A stretch of DNA of 46,373 nucleotides from Alphaproteobacteria bacterium (GCA_030432195.1 JAUIHE010000006.1:1-46373); one strand, 5' to 3'. Shown: positions 26,613 to 34,825, counted from the first letter of the stretch. Numbers and translations are program-made. The notes: generated by a model not told the origin, from the sequence alone.

Positions 26613-26828
26613 ATGGTTTTTCGTTTCTTGCTAAAATCAATTTTGGCGGTCTTGGCCTTCCTTGTCGTTGCCTATGTCGCACTTATTTTCATTCTTGGAC
26701 CAGACGATTCTTGCTACGATCATGGTGGACGATGGCTCAAAGAATACAAGCTTTGTGACTACGGCAACAAGGAACGGTGCCTGGAAATCGGCGGGAAGTG
26801 GATCGAGTACGCGCAGGCTTGCAAGTAG
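26613..26828 (+). CDS. Small single-pass membrane protein with duplicated CxxxGGxW motif
   Basis: A 71-residue protein: residues 5-28 are one transmembrane helix, then a short, presumably periplasmic, tail. The tail contains a precise twofold repeat: C34-YDHGGRWLKEYKL-C48 and C56-LEIGGKWIEYAQA-C70, each C-x4-like spacing C-x-x-x-G-G-x-W-x6-C, so two disulfide-closed loops are likely. Small membrane proteins with a C-x-x-x-G-G-x-W motif are, as I recall, frequent next to Rhs-type toxin tips, where they are presumed immunity proteins. It starts 6 bp after the preceding gene with no good Shine-Dalgarno, so coupling is expected. Function is inference only. Confidence 0.6.
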   Translation: MVFRFLLKSILAVLAFLVVAYVALIFILGPDDSCYDHGGRWLKEYKLCDYGNKERCLEIGGKWIEYAQACK

Positions 26829-26945
26829 GGACCCCCGTGACCTCTGGCTGCCGACCAAAGCACTGCTTGCTTTGCAATGTTCCATGACGGCCGACAATAA
26901 CCGGGCCAGCACCGCGCGCAGGCGGCCCGGCCCGGTTAGGGAGCC

Positions 26946-27725
26946 TCAAGCCACCAGCCCCGCATCCCGCCAGTCTTGCATCCAAGACAGACCTTCGTTC
27001 ATGGTGCCGCGCGGGCGGTATTCCGCACCAAACCAGCCGCCATAGCCAAGGTCTTGGATCGCGGGCAGCAACCAGCGAAAATTAACCTCGCCTTGATCGG
27101 GCTCGCCGCGGTCGGGCACCGCCGCGAATTGAATATGCCCGATGTCGTTCAGGGCTGCTCTGATCTGCTCCAGATGATCGCCGCGCATGATCTGGCGATG
27201 ATAGCAATCGTACATGATCTTCAAATTGGGTGCCGCGATTGTCTGCAGAAGATCGCGTGCATCATCCAGGCTCGTGAGAAAATAACCTGGGACATCACGA
27301 TCGTTCAAAGGCTCTATTAGAATATTGAGCCGCGCCGCTTCAGCTTCTTCGGTGGCGTAGGCCAGCGCTTCAATGAAGGCATTGCGTGCATCTTGCCCCA
27401 AAGCTTTACCCGCCAGCACATGCACCGAGCGCGCCCCCAGTGTCTTGGCATAGGCTAAAGCCTGGTCAATGGCTGCTCTAGCTTCATCCTCGCGGCCTGG
27501 TATGGCCGCCAAACCGAAATCGCCAGCCTGATCGCCGGGCGTGGTGTTCAAGTTCAACAAGGGCAAGCCAGATTCGTCCAGCGCGTGTTTGACCGTTGTT
27601 GCGGGCACATCATAGGGATAGTGTAATTCGGTGGCATCAAAGCCCGCCCAGGCTGCTGCTTGCATGGCTTCCGGCAGGCTACGCTCACGCCACAAAAGGC
27701 CCAGGTTGGCCGACAGTTTGAGCAT
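26946..27725 (-). CDS. Hydroxypyruvate isomerase family TIM-barrel protein
   Basis: A 259-residue protein of the AP-endonuclease-2/xylose-isomerase-like TIM barrel superfamily, Hyi subgroup (interconverts hydroxypyruvate and tartronate semialdehyde). Metal-site residues are visible in ILIEPLNDRDVPGYFL (Glu), MYDCYHRQIMRGD (Asp, His), HIQFAAVPDRGEPDQGE (His region, Glu-rich loop) and FGAEYRP (Glu). Length matches the family (E. coli Hyi 258). No glyoxylate carboligase or tartronate-semialdehyde reductase lies beside it, so its pathway is uncertain; related sugar or inositol epimerases share this fold. Monocistronic, convergent with the toxin-like pair. Confidence 0.85.
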   Translation of the reverse strand: MLKLSANLGLLWRERSLPEAMQAAAWAGFDATELHYPYDVPATTVKHALDESGLPLLNLNTTPGDQAGDFGLAAIPGREDEARAAIDQALAYAKTLGARSVHVLAGKALGQDARNAFIEALAYATEEAEAARLNILIEPLNDRDVPGYFLTSLDDARDLLQTIAAPNLKIMYDCYHRQIMRGDHLEQIRAALNDIGHIQFAAVPDRGEPDQGEVNFRWLLPAIQDLGYGGWFGAEYRPRGTMNEGLSWMQDWRDAGLVA

Positions 27726-27861
27726 GGACTAATCCCTTTGATTGTTTTCCCTGAGCAGGTAGGCGTCACGAGGAAGAGTCCGCGTGGGCCCTTCTTAGGC
27801 CTGAACTAGCCGCAAAATCGTGCTAGTGTCCAGGCTCATCCCGTTCAGAAAAGGTTTTGCT

Positions 27862-28761
27862 ATGTCTCGTGTCGCTGCGTTTCCTGCTGCTGTGTCTGCG
27901 CTCACCGCGCCTTGTCGCGCTCCACGACTTGGCCGCCGTTCCCCAAACGGTCTCCAAAGCCGTGCAGGGCGGAGACTGGGCGCTAGCCTCGCAATCGCGA
28001 GCGCCTTGGCCTTTGGTTCCAGCCTCCCAGCCAGCGCCCAAGACTTGTGCCAAGGCTTCGGTCCACAGAGCCCGCGCGACATTGCGAACCCTAGTGGGAG
28101 CAATTCAACGGCCTACAGCTTTGCGCCGCCCGCCAGCGCTCTGGAGCTTTGCAACATCCACACCCATACCAACGCTGAACATAAAGGGCCGGGATTTAGC
28201 ATTCTGTCGTCCGGCGAGCAGGGCGGATATCAATGCAACGAGAGCGCGGAATTGGCGGCTGACGAACTGGAAGACCCCAGTCATGGTCATGGCGCCTACC
28301 ATGGTGTCAAACCGGGCGACAGTATCGAAGTTCACTGGGTCTATACCTCTTGCGATATTGAACCGGGCAAAGGTCTGGGGGCTTGTGTCAGTCAAGCCTG
28401 TGCCAATCCTGAGCTGCGGGTAGAAGCCCAGGTCTTCTTGCTGGTGAACGATCCTGACGCCCTTGATTTTGCTGACTTTGCTTATGCTGGAAATCATATC
28501 GACGGCCGTGCCCAGCCGCGCGCCCTACCCGCCAACACCGGTACGCCTGTGGTCTATGCAGGCTCGACCACCGGTCCTAGCTATACGCAGACCAGCTGTT
28601 CACCCTATCAGGTCACCTGGAGCGTGCGCCCCCTGTGCGCCAAGCTGGATATCGCCTCTTTGCACCGCTGGGCGGAAGCACACAATGTGTTTGAAGAAGA
28701 GCATTCACACGATGTTCGCCAGCTGGTGACCGCGCCCGAATTGCTGGCCCCGATCCGATAA
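27862..28761 (+). CDS. Secreted delta-class carbonic anhydrase
   Basis: A 299-residue exported protein whose mature part matches the delta class of carbonic anhydrase (zinc enzyme for CO2/bicarbonate interconversion, first known from diatoms). Key segments: CQGFGPQSPRDI, CNIHTHTNAEHKGPGF (H100, H102, H107), GDSIEVHWVYTSC (H158), and the late FEEEHSHDVRQLV. The zinc ligands are probably H100, H102 and H158, by comparison with the family as I remember it. Seven or more cysteines in the mature part suit the periplasm. The N-terminus is long (~60 residues), with a hydrophobic stretch LGASLAIASALAFGSSLPASAQ before the presumed cleavage. I chose ATG 27862 (AAAAGG 7 bases upstream) over the ATG at 27820. 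Confidence 0.82.
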   Translation: MSRVAAFPAAVSALTAPCRAPRLGRRSPNGLQSRAGRRLGASLAIASALAFGSSLPASAQDLCQGFGPQSPRDIANPSGSNSTAYSFAPPASALELCNIHTHTNAEHKGPGFSILSSGEQGGYQCNESAELAADELEDPSHGHGAYHGVKPGDSIEVHWVYTSCDIEPGKGLGACVSQACANPELRVEAQVFLLVNDPDALDFADFAYAGNHIDGRAQPRALPANTGTPVVYAGSTTGPSYTQTSCSPYQVTWSVRPLCAKLDIASLHRWAEAHNVFEEEHSHDVRQLVTAPELLAPIR

Positions 28762-28878
28762 CACAGGGGGCTGACATAGGCCTTGCCTTCGACAGACCAT
28801 ACATGCTGGAGTGCGAGGCAACTTGCGCGCGCCTTGTTTGTTGTCGCGTGTCGCCAACCTGATGCCAATATATGAGAA

Positions 28879-29676
28879 ATGCCCGACAAACCGCTGCTGC
28901 ACCATATTCCCATTTGCCCCTTTTCTCAGCGCGTCGAAATCATGTTGGCGATGAAAGGGTTGCCGAGGGCCGTCGATTTCAACGTGGTCGATATCACCAG
29001 GCCTCGTGATCCGGTCTTGCTGGCAAAAATGAAGGGCACGACTGCCCTGCCCGCTTTGGAGCTGCCAGACGGCCGCATTTTGAAAGAGAGTCTGGTCATT
29101 CTGGAATACCTAGACTTGACCATAGGAGAGACCTCAATTCGCCAGGCCGATCCTTGGCGACGCGCCGTTGAGAGCAGCCTGCTACGTCACGAGCCCGCCT
29201 TCGTGGCCGCCGGATATGGCATGATTTTGAACCAAGACCTGTCCAAACGTGATGACTTCTTGCAACGCCTGCTTAGGGCATACCAAGGGCTCAACCAGGA
29301 TCTGCTTGATATCAACCCCAACGGCGACTTCCTTTTTGAGACCTTCGGTTTTGCTGCGACAGTCTACACCCCTTTGTTCCAGCGCTTTTGGTTCTTGGAT
29401 TACTATGAAGGCTTCGCTTTGCCAGATCAGGGCTATGAGCGCGTCAAGCGGTGGAAAGACGCTTGTTTGGCATCTGATTTGCCCCAACAGGTATGTTTTG
29501 AAGAAGTCGTCAAACTCTACTACGACTATGCACAAGGCGAAGGCTTGGGACGTCTTTTGCCCGAGCGTAAGTTGTCCAGCCTGGTATTTGAACCCGACTG
29601 GCGAACACGCCCTATGCCGCCAAACCGCAAGTATGGTCCGCCATTTGCGAGCGACGAAGAACTGGGGCTGGTCTAA
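28879..29676 (+). CDS. Glutathione S-transferase-like protein
   Basis: A 265-residue protein with an N-terminal thioredoxin-fold GST domain: LLHHIPICPFSQRVEIMLAMKG (a CPFSQR active-site motif as in GST omega/lambda and bacterial GSTs) and the glutathione-binding segment ALPALELPDGRILKESLVIL with cis-proline and E-S pair. The C-terminal half is helical and contains FLFETFGFAATVYTPLFQRFWFL. Slightly longer than the usual ~210-230 residues because of a C-terminal tail rich in Arg/Pro. Cytosolic; substrate unknown. Preceded by AGAA only, without a clear ribosome site. Downstream it converges on proC. Confidence 0.82.
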   Translation: MPDKPLLHHIPICPFSQRVEIMLAMKGLPRAVDFNVVDITRPRDPVLLAKMKGTTALPALELPDGRILKESLVILEYLDLTIGETSIRQADPWRRAVESSLLRHEPAFVAAGYGMILNQDLSKRDDFLQRLLRAYQGLNQDLLDINPNGDFLFETFGFAATVYTPLFQRFWFLDYYEGFALPDQGYERVKRWKDACLASDLPQQVCFEEVVKLYYDYAQGEGLGRLLPERKLSSLVFEPDWRTRPMPPNRKYGPPFASDEELGLV

Positions 29677-29706
29677 TAGGCCATAGAACGCTTTGAACTG
29701 TTGTTG

Positions 29707-30579
29707 CTATCCAGCCAACTCGACAGAGCGGTCGTAGGCCGCCTTTGCGGTCTTGGCGATCAACTCGCCCAAACCGTTGGTGCCGCGATCATCGCTGCCC
29801 ATCAACACGGCCAATCCGGCCTGGGTGGTTCCATTCGGGCTGGTCACGTTCTTTCGCAACTGCCCCGGGCTCTCTTCAGAGCGCACCGCGAGCTGGCCCG
29901 CTCCGGCGACCGTTGCTTGTGCGAACTGGTGCGCCATCTCGGCGCTCAAGCCCAGGTCTTGCCCTGCCTGCGTCAGGGCCTCGATCATATGAAAGACGTA
30001 GGCAGGGCCCGAACCTGAAATGGCCGTAACCGCGTGCATCAGATCCTCGTTGTCAAGCCAGATCAGCGGGCCCGATGCCCCCAACAGAGCCTCGGTTAAT
30101 TCTCGCTGGCGGCTGGAAACCGAGGCACTCGGAAAGGCGCCGGTAATGCCGTGGCCAATGGCCGACGGCGTATTGGGCATGAGGCGGACTATGTTCGCAT
30201 GTTCGCCAAAGGACGCCTGATAACGATCTATGCAGATGCCAGCAGCGATAGAGAGAACCAGCGATTCAGCGCCAGCCATGTCGGCAGCGCTGGCCAGAAC
30301 ATCTGCCATCATTTGCGGTTTGACGGCCAACATCATCATGAGCGGAGGGCTGGTAAGCGTCGCGTCTTGCAAATTGGCTGCGTACCGGCAACCTTTGGCG
30401 ATAAAGCCCGACAGAGGATCCTTGAACGGGTCAACCAGCAACACGCGCTCAGCGGGCAAGCCCGCATCCAACCAGCCTGTCAGTAGGGCCGAGCCCATTT
30501 TTCCGCAGCCGACCAGAACTAAATCACCGTCCTGCTGTGCAATCAGTGCAGACAGGCCGTCGGCGCCAGGCGCGCCCAT
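29707..30579 (-). CDS. proC: Pyrroline-5-carboxylate reductase
   Basis: This 290-residue enzyme reduces pyrroline-5-carboxylate to proline with NAD(P)H. N-terminal Rossmann motif VLVGCGKMGSALL, MLAVKPQMMADVL, the MPNTPSAIGHGITG segment, and the C-terminal dimerisation/substrate domain AISGSGPAYVFHMIEAL ... VTSPNGTTQAGLAVL are all present and diagnostic. About 15 residues longer at the N-terminus than many ProC proteins. The ATG at 30579 shares its first base with the TAA stop of the upstream ybjN-like gene (TAATG), so translation is coupled; this ybjN-proC pairing is common in alphaproteobacteria. Confidence 0.94.
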   Translation of the reverse strand: MGAPGADGLSALIAQQDGDLVLVGCGKMGSALLTGWLDAGLPAERVLLVDPFKDPLSGFIAKGCRYAANLQDATLTSPPLMMMLAVKPQMMADVLASAADMAGAESLVLSIAAGICIDRYQASFGEHANIVRLMPNTPSAIGHGITGAFPSASVSSRQRELTEALLGASGPLIWLDNEDLMHAVTAISGSGPAYVFHMIEALTQAGQDLGLSAEMAHQFAQATVAGAGQLAVRSEESPGQLRKNVTSPNGTTQAGLAVLMGSDDRGTNGLGELIAKTAKAAYDRSVELAG

Positions 30580-31094
30580 TAGGCCAAGCCGTCGATGGCG
30601 TTGGAGCCGTCAATCAGCGCTTGCTCGGCGTCGCGACCGTCGCGCAATACCAGCAAGAAAGACGCAAAATAGCGCTCGCAGTATTCGACAGCCTCCTGAA
30701 TAAAAAGATCGACCAGCTCTTTGGCCATACTGGTGTCATGCGGGACGACTTGGGTTTGGCGGAACATCAAGGTTCCGTGGTCGGGGTCCAAATCAAAGTG
30801 TCCGTATAGGAGTTGCGAATTGACGAGGGCCAGCAGCTTATAAAGCTCACTGCTTTCGTCATCCATGATCAAATCAACCAGGGCGGTCTGCATGAAGCAG
30901 TTCTGCTCCGGCCACCAGCAAATATAAAAAGTATAGCGTGAAATTTCGCCGGGAATGTCGATCAGGAGTTCGCAATCGCCCTGTCGCTGGACAGGATAGT
31001 TTGCCAGGACCATGGCCTCGGCAACTTGATCGATAACAGACGGCGAATAAGCAATACGCTGCTCGTCTGCATCTTTTAGCACGGGAGACTGCAC
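30579..31094 (-). CDS. YbjN domain-containing protein
   Basis: A 171-residue protein of the YbjN family, a fold related to type III secretion chaperones, with a poorly understood role in stress and motility in E. coli. Landmarks: SVIDQVAEAMVLANYPVQRQ, the aromatic strand region YTFYICWWPEQNCFMQ, LLALVNSQLLYGHFDLDPDHGTL and the C-terminal ALIDGSNAID. No signal or membrane segment. Stop and proC start overlap as TAATG. A 366-bp gap precedes it, probably holding the promoter of the ybjN-proC pair. Confidence 0.85.
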   Translation of the reverse strand: MQSPVLKDADEQRIAYSPSVIDQVAEAMVLANYPVQRQGDCELLIDIPGEISRYTFYICWWPEQNCFMQTALVDLIMDDESSELYKLLALVNSQLLYGHFDLDPDHGTLMFRQTQVVPHDTSMAKELVDLFIQEAVEYCERYFASFLLVLRDGRDAEQALIDGSNAIDGLA

Positions 31095-31460
31095 GATGAA
31101 TGCTTTCGTAAAATTAGAGTGCGCGAGAACGGGCCAGCATCTTGCGACCCACAGCCAAGGTCCGGGTTCACCGACTCGCTGTCAAAAAAAAATGCAGCCT
31201 GACAACTTTGGAGAGTAGAGGCTCACAAGCTCTTCTGCCTCAAGGCCCCCGCGCTTGGGAAAACCCGGTGGATGCTTGTGAATAAGCGGGGATGGAAAAC
31301 AGCCAGAAGTTAGCGCATGCTCGCGAATAAGGACGCCTAGCCGCCTAAAATTTGCCGCTTGCGCCTTAATCCCTCCAAAATTGCGATTTTGCCCTCATTT
31401 TGCAAAGCGTTGATTCAAAACGAGAAAATCAGAAATTTATCACCCGTTATAATTGCAGCA
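31095..31460. other. Gene-free stretch between ybjN and ubiK
   Basis: No convincing ORF, tRNA or small RNA is seen in these 366 bases on either strand. Items noticed: a run of nine A at 31184-31192; an inverted pair CACAAGC (31224-31230) / GCTTGTG (31274-31280) enclosing a GC-rich 43-base interior; TGTGAATAA at 31277-31285, which on the - strand is TTATTCACA, a perfect match to the DnaA-box consensus; and an A/T-rich block from about 31365 to 31455. A single DnaA box is too little for an origin. The stretch probably contains the ybjN-proC promoter, which I could not place. Confidence 0.6.
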
Positions 31461-31709
31461 TCACAAGTTTTGCACGCGCTGCTCTAGGTCGGCCAGGCGT
31501 TGCTTCAAATCTTCGTTTTCCTGGCGCGCACGCTCGGCCATCTCCTTAACCACTTCGAACTCTTCGCGGCTGACGAGATTCATCTTGTCTATGTGACGCT
31601 CCATGCGTTGGCGGATCAGAGCCTCAATCTCCGTACGCACGCCGCTAGCGGCACCGACGGCGCCTTGCGCAACACGCGCAACATCATCAAAAATTCGGGG
31701 GCCTTGCAT
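31461..31709 (-). CDS. ubiK: UbiK-like accessory factor (BMFP domain)
   Basis: An 82-residue coiled-coil protein of the BMFP/YqiC family. UbiK assists the ubiquinone-biosynthesis protein UbiJ/COQ9-like step and associates with membranes. Seen: IFDDVARVAQGAVGAASGVRTEIEALI, RQRMERHIDKMNLVSREEFEVV, then a C-terminal leucine-zipper-like coiled coil EDLKQRLADLEQRVQNL. I start it at ATG 31709 (AGAGGAA 7-8 bases upstream) rather than 31730. It is divergent from lgt, an arrangement common in alphaproteobacteria. Confidence 0.85.
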   Translation of the reverse strand: MQGPRIFDDVARVAQGAVGAASGVRTEIEALIRQRMERHIDKMNLVSREEFEVVKEMAERARQENEDLKQRLADLEQRVQNL

Positions 31710-31927
31710 AGCGCTTCCTCTTGGCTTCAAATGTGAGTGTTCCTTGTTTCAGACATGGCGTCTGGCAAAAAAGAATGCAAGCTTGGCTGGCGACCTGGCA
31801 AACCTTCTAGGCCGCCGCATTTGGCCGCACGCCGCTTTCAACTCTCAGCATGTCGGACCCGCGTGCTAAGGTTTGCGCAAGCGACCGAGCCGAACGCTCC
31901 ACAACGACAAGGACGATCCACGATTCC

Positions 31928-32785
31928 ATGCAAAACGGCATCCCTTTTCCAAACTTTGATCCAATCGCCATCCACATCTGGGGCGGCTTCGGAATCCGCT
32001 GGTATGCTTTGGCCTATCTGGCCGGAATCTTGCTGGGCTGGTTTATCTGTGTGCGCCTAACCAGGACCTACGCGCACGAAAGCGTCCTGCGCGCAGACAA
32101 AGACGTCAGCCACTTTTCAGACTTTGTTGGTTACGCCGCGCTCGGCATCGTGCTGGGCGGACGCCTTGGCTACGTGCTGCTCTATGATCTCTCCAGTTAT
32201 CTCGCCCAGCCGTGGCGGATCTTCAATCTGCTGGAAGGCGGTATGTCCTTTCACGGCGGCTTGATTGGGGTGGTGGTGGCCACTTGGCTTTACTGTCGGG
32301 CGCTGAAGCTGCCCTTGCTGCGCTTTGCCGACATGCTGGCGGTGGCCGCGCCCGTGGGGCTGTTCTTCGGCCGGATCGCTAACTTTATTAATGGCGAGCT
32401 GTGGGGGCGGCCTACCGATCTGCCCTGGGGGGTCATCTTCCCCATCCCGGTCTCAATTCAATCACGCTACCCAGAAGTCGCCCGCCACCCGTCGCAACTC
32501 TACGAAGCCGCCTTGGAGGGGCTGTTGCTGTTTGCTTTGGTCTTCAGCCTTTATCGCATAGCCGCGCTACGCAACCGACCGGGCACGATCATGGGCGTGT
32601 TTTTGGGCGGCTACGGCATTGCCCGCTTCATTGTTGAGTTTTTCCGCGAGCCCGACGCGCATCTACAGTTCCTATTCGGCTGGATGAGCTATGGTCAGCT
32701 TTATTCTATTCCTTTGGTGATAATTGGCCTCGCGATGATCGTCTGGAAACAGCGCCAACAGCCGGAGTCCGGCAAAACCTCATGA
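31928..32785 (+). CDS. lgt: Prolipoprotein diacylglyceryl transferase
   Basis: This 285-residue inner-membrane enzyme transfers diacylglycerol from phosphatidylglycerol to the lipobox cysteine of prolipoproteins. Seven hydrophobic segments are visible. Signature residues: GGRLGYVLLYDLS, SFHGGLIGVVVATWL (H-G-G-L-x-G), and the hallmark GRIANFINGELWGRPTDLPWG, with the conserved Arg/Asn/Glu. ATG 31928 is chosen (E. coli Lgt 291 residues); AAGGA lies rather far upstream. The longer frame back to 31850 adds 26 residues without family support. Overlaps the methyltransferase gene by ATGA. Its substrate in this window would include the lipoprotein at 14271. Confidence 0.94.
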   Translation: MQNGIPFPNFDPIAIHIWGGFGIRWYALAYLAGILLGWFICVRLTRTYAHESVLRADKDVSHFSDFVGYAALGIVLGGRLGYVLLYDLSSYLAQPWRIFNLLEGGMSFHGGLIGVVVATWLYCRALKLPLLRFADMLAVAAPVGLFFGRIANFINGELWGRPTDLPWGVIFPIPVSIQSRYPEVARHPSQLYEAALEGLLLFALVFSLYRIAALRNRPGTIMGVFLGGYGIARFIVEFFREPDAHLQFLFGWMSYGQLYSIPLVIIGLAMIVWKQRQQPESGKTS

Positions 32786-33915
32786 CGCAAGACCCCTTTT
32801 TACCGCCTCAGCACGAGGCCGAAAGTCAGGCCGCGGCTCACGCAGCGCTCGAAGCAGAAATCGAGCGCCGAGGCCCCATGCCCATCAGCCAACTGTTGCG
32901 GTTTGCGCTGCAAGACCCCGATCACGGCTATTATCGCCACAAGCCCGCCATTGGGCGCAGCGCTGATTTCATCACGTCGCCCGAAATTTCACACCGTTTT
33001 GGCCAAGCCGTCGGCCATTGGGTGGAACAAGCCTGGCGCGCGCTCGGCAAGCCCGACCCGTTTTGGTTGATTGAGCTGGGGCCAGGGCGGGGTGTCATGA
33101 TGCAAGACCTGATCGCTTGCTTGTCACAGGACTGCGCCGCGGCCGCCCAATTGGCGCTGTGTGATGTCTCGCCCAGCTTGCGCCGACAGCAGGCCGAGCG
33201 TCTGGGGACCGCCGCGCCAACATGGTTTGAGCATTGGTCGGAGATCCCGGAAGGCGCCAAGATCCTAGTCGGCAACGAATTTTTGGACACGCTGGCGATT
33301 GAACAAATCATCAAACACAAAGGCCAATGGCACCTGCGGTGTGTAGACCGCCGCGCAGACACCTTTGCCTTTGTGTTGGGCCCCGAACTCAACAGTAGTG
33401 AAGCCGCGCGCCTACCGCTCGCCGCCCAGCTACGCCCCGTTTTCTGGCCGGCTTCCATGCGCGAGGCTCTGGACGCTTTGCCCGATGGTGCCTTGGTTGA
33501 AATTCCTTGCGAAGCCGCCAGCTTGTTTGACTTCCTGACCCGCGATCTCCGCCAAGAGCCCAGCGCTGCGCTGTTTATCGACTACGGCCCTGCTGAGCTG
33601 GAAACCGGCGATACGCTGCAAGCCATTGTTAGCCATACAAAGGTGCCAGTGCTGCCCACCATCGGCTGTGCCGATCTGACGACACGGGTAAACTTCGCCT
33701 GGTTGCTAGCCTTTTGCCAGGAACAGCAAGACGGTGGCGCCCCTTTGGACGGCCCAATCTCCCAGGCGCAGTTTCTTGCGCGCTTCGGCGAAGCGCCCGC
33801 GCCCGAAGACAGCGAGCCGTCGGCGGCCTGGCAGCGTCTAACTGACCCACAGGCAATGGGAAGCCTCTTCCAAGCGGTCGCCATTCGCGGTAAATCCTGC
33901 CCAGCACTTTTGTAA
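32782..33915 (+). CDS. Class I SAM-dependent methyltransferase, MidA/NDUFAF7 family
   Basis: A 377-residue methyltransferase of the MidA/NDUFAF7 family; the mitochondrial member dimethylates an arginine of complex I subunit NDUFS2. Seen: ISQLLRFALQDPDHGYYRH, SADFITSPEISHRFGQAVGHW, the SAM motif I WLIELGPGRGVMMQDL, GNEFLDTLAIEQ (post-motif conserved in this family), and FIDYGPAELETGDTLQAI. Whether bacterial members modify complex I is not settled. It overlaps lgt by ATGA and precedes pgeF by 15 bp; lgt-midA-pgeF is a recurring alphaproteobacterial operon. Confidence 0.92.
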   Translation: MTQDPFLPPQHEAESQAAAHAALEAEIERRGPMPISQLLRFALQDPDHGYYRHKPAIGRSADFITSPEISHRFGQAVGHWVEQAWRALGKPDPFWLIELGPGRGVMMQDLIACLSQDCAAAAQLALCDVSPSLRRQQAERLGTAAPTWFEHWSEIPEGAKILVGNEFLDTLAIEQIIKHKGQWHLRCVDRRADTFAFVLGPELNSSEAARLPLAAQLRPVFWPASMREALDALPDGALVEIPCEAASLFDFLTRDLRQEPSAALFIDYGPAELETGDTLQAIVSHTKVPVLPTIGCADLTTRVNFAWLLAFCQEQQDGGAPLDGPISQAQFLARFGEAPAPEDSEPSAAWQRLTDPQAMGSLFQAVAIRGKSCPALL

Positions 33916-33930
33916 CGGGAGAGCCGCTCT

Positions 33931-34785
33931 TTGGACCAACAAGCCCCCCAAACGTCACAACCGCATGCCACAGGCGTTGCGATGCCGCCCCTACTGACCT
34001 CGCCAGCATTGACGCAAATAGAGGGCGTCGTGCATGGCTTTTCGACCCGTCAAGGCGGCGTGTCTTTTGGGCAAGATGCGCTCAATCTGTCCTATCGCGG
34101 TGATGATACCGTTCGCAACGTCGCTGAGAACCGCCGCCGCGTTGCCCAAGCGTTGGGCGAAGGCCCCATCCTGTCGGTGCATCAAGTCCATGGCACAAAG
34201 ATAGTCAGCGCCAAAGACCTGCCGCCCAGCGTATGGAGCGCGCCCGAGGACATACAGGCCCTGCCGGAAGCAGATGGTCTTTGGAGCAATGTGCCCGGCC
34301 ATTGCCTGGGCGTTATGGCGGCCGACTGCTGCCCGGTTCTGATCGCCGATAAACGCAGCGCACGCATTGGTGCCGCGCACGCAGGCTGGAAGGGCGCCGT
34401 TTCTGGCGTATTGGATAATCTGGTTGCGGCTCTGTGTGCTGCGGGATCCAAGCCGCAAGATTTGGTGGCCGCGCTGGGGCCGACCATTGCCTGGGATTCC
34501 TATGAAGTCGGCCCGGATTTTCCGCAACAGGTCTTGGCTCAATCCAGCGTGAACCAGCGTTTTTTCAAACCATCGCCACAGCGCAACGGGCATCACCTTT
34601 TCAATTTGCCGGGCTATATCGAAAGCCAACTTTCGGCCTTGGGTGTCGGCTTGGTCGATAATCTGGGCCAGGATACGCTGAGCCAGGCGGATCGCTTTTT
34701 CTCCTACCGACACGCGCGGCAGAACAATTTGCCGGACTTTGGGCGCATGATGGGGCTGATTGCGCTCACAAGCCCGTCAAGTTAG
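33931..34785 (+). CDS. pgeF: Peptidoglycan editing factor PgeF / LACC1-type multicopper-like enzyme
   Basis: A 284-residue YfiH/LACC1-family protein. In bacteria it removes wrong amino acids (e.g. L-Ser) from peptidoglycan precursors; human LACC1 and some homologues act on purine nucleosides. Seen: VHGFSTRQGGVS, ILSVHQVHGTKIV (His), MAADCCPVLIAD (Cys), IGAAHAGWKGAVSGV (His), and YRHARQNNLPDFGRMMGLI. The start is TTG at 33931: ACGGGAGAG lies just upstream with good spacing, whereas the ATG at 33982 has no comparable site. The stop codon lies in the first copy of a 32-bp tandem duplication. Confidence 0.9.
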   Translation: MDQQAPQTSQPHATGVAMPPLLTSPALTQIEGVVHGFSTRQGGVSFGQDALNLSYRGDDTVRNVAENRRRVAQALGEGPILSVHQVHGTKIVSAKDLPPSVWSAPEDIQALPEADGLWSNVPGHCLGVMAADCCPVLIADKRSARIGAAHAGWKGAVSGVLDNLVAALCAAGSKPQDLVAALGPTIAWDSYEVGPDFPQQVLAQSSVNQRFFKPSPQRNGHHLFNLPGYIESQLSALGVGLVDNLGQDTLSQADRFFSYRHARQNNLPDFGRMMGLIALTSPSS

Positions 34786-34825
34786 GGCAGCTCGCGCTCA
34801 CAAGCCCGTCAAGTTAGGGCAGCTC
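34762..34825. repeat. 32-bp perfect tandem duplication spanning the pgeF stop codon
   Basis: Two identical 32-bp copies (34762-34793 and 34794-34825), each starting GCGCTCACAAGCCC and ending GGGCAGCTC. The first copy encodes the last seven residues and TAG stop of pgeF; the second lies in the spacer before the EF-hand gene. No sequence change between copies, so the duplication looks recent, as from replication slippage. Confidence 0.95.

Noticed and set aside
31448-31453. TATAAT on the + strand as a promoter -10
   Set aside because: No -35 element at suitable distance, and it would read antisense into ubiK.
31095-31460. Replication origin, because of a TTATTCACA match and A/T-rich block
   Set aside because: Only one DnaA box was found, with no dnaA, parAB, hemE or gidA nearby.
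34762-34825. Direct repeats as attachment sites of a mobile element
   Set aside because: The copies abut directly with nothing between them, and no integrase or tRNA is near.
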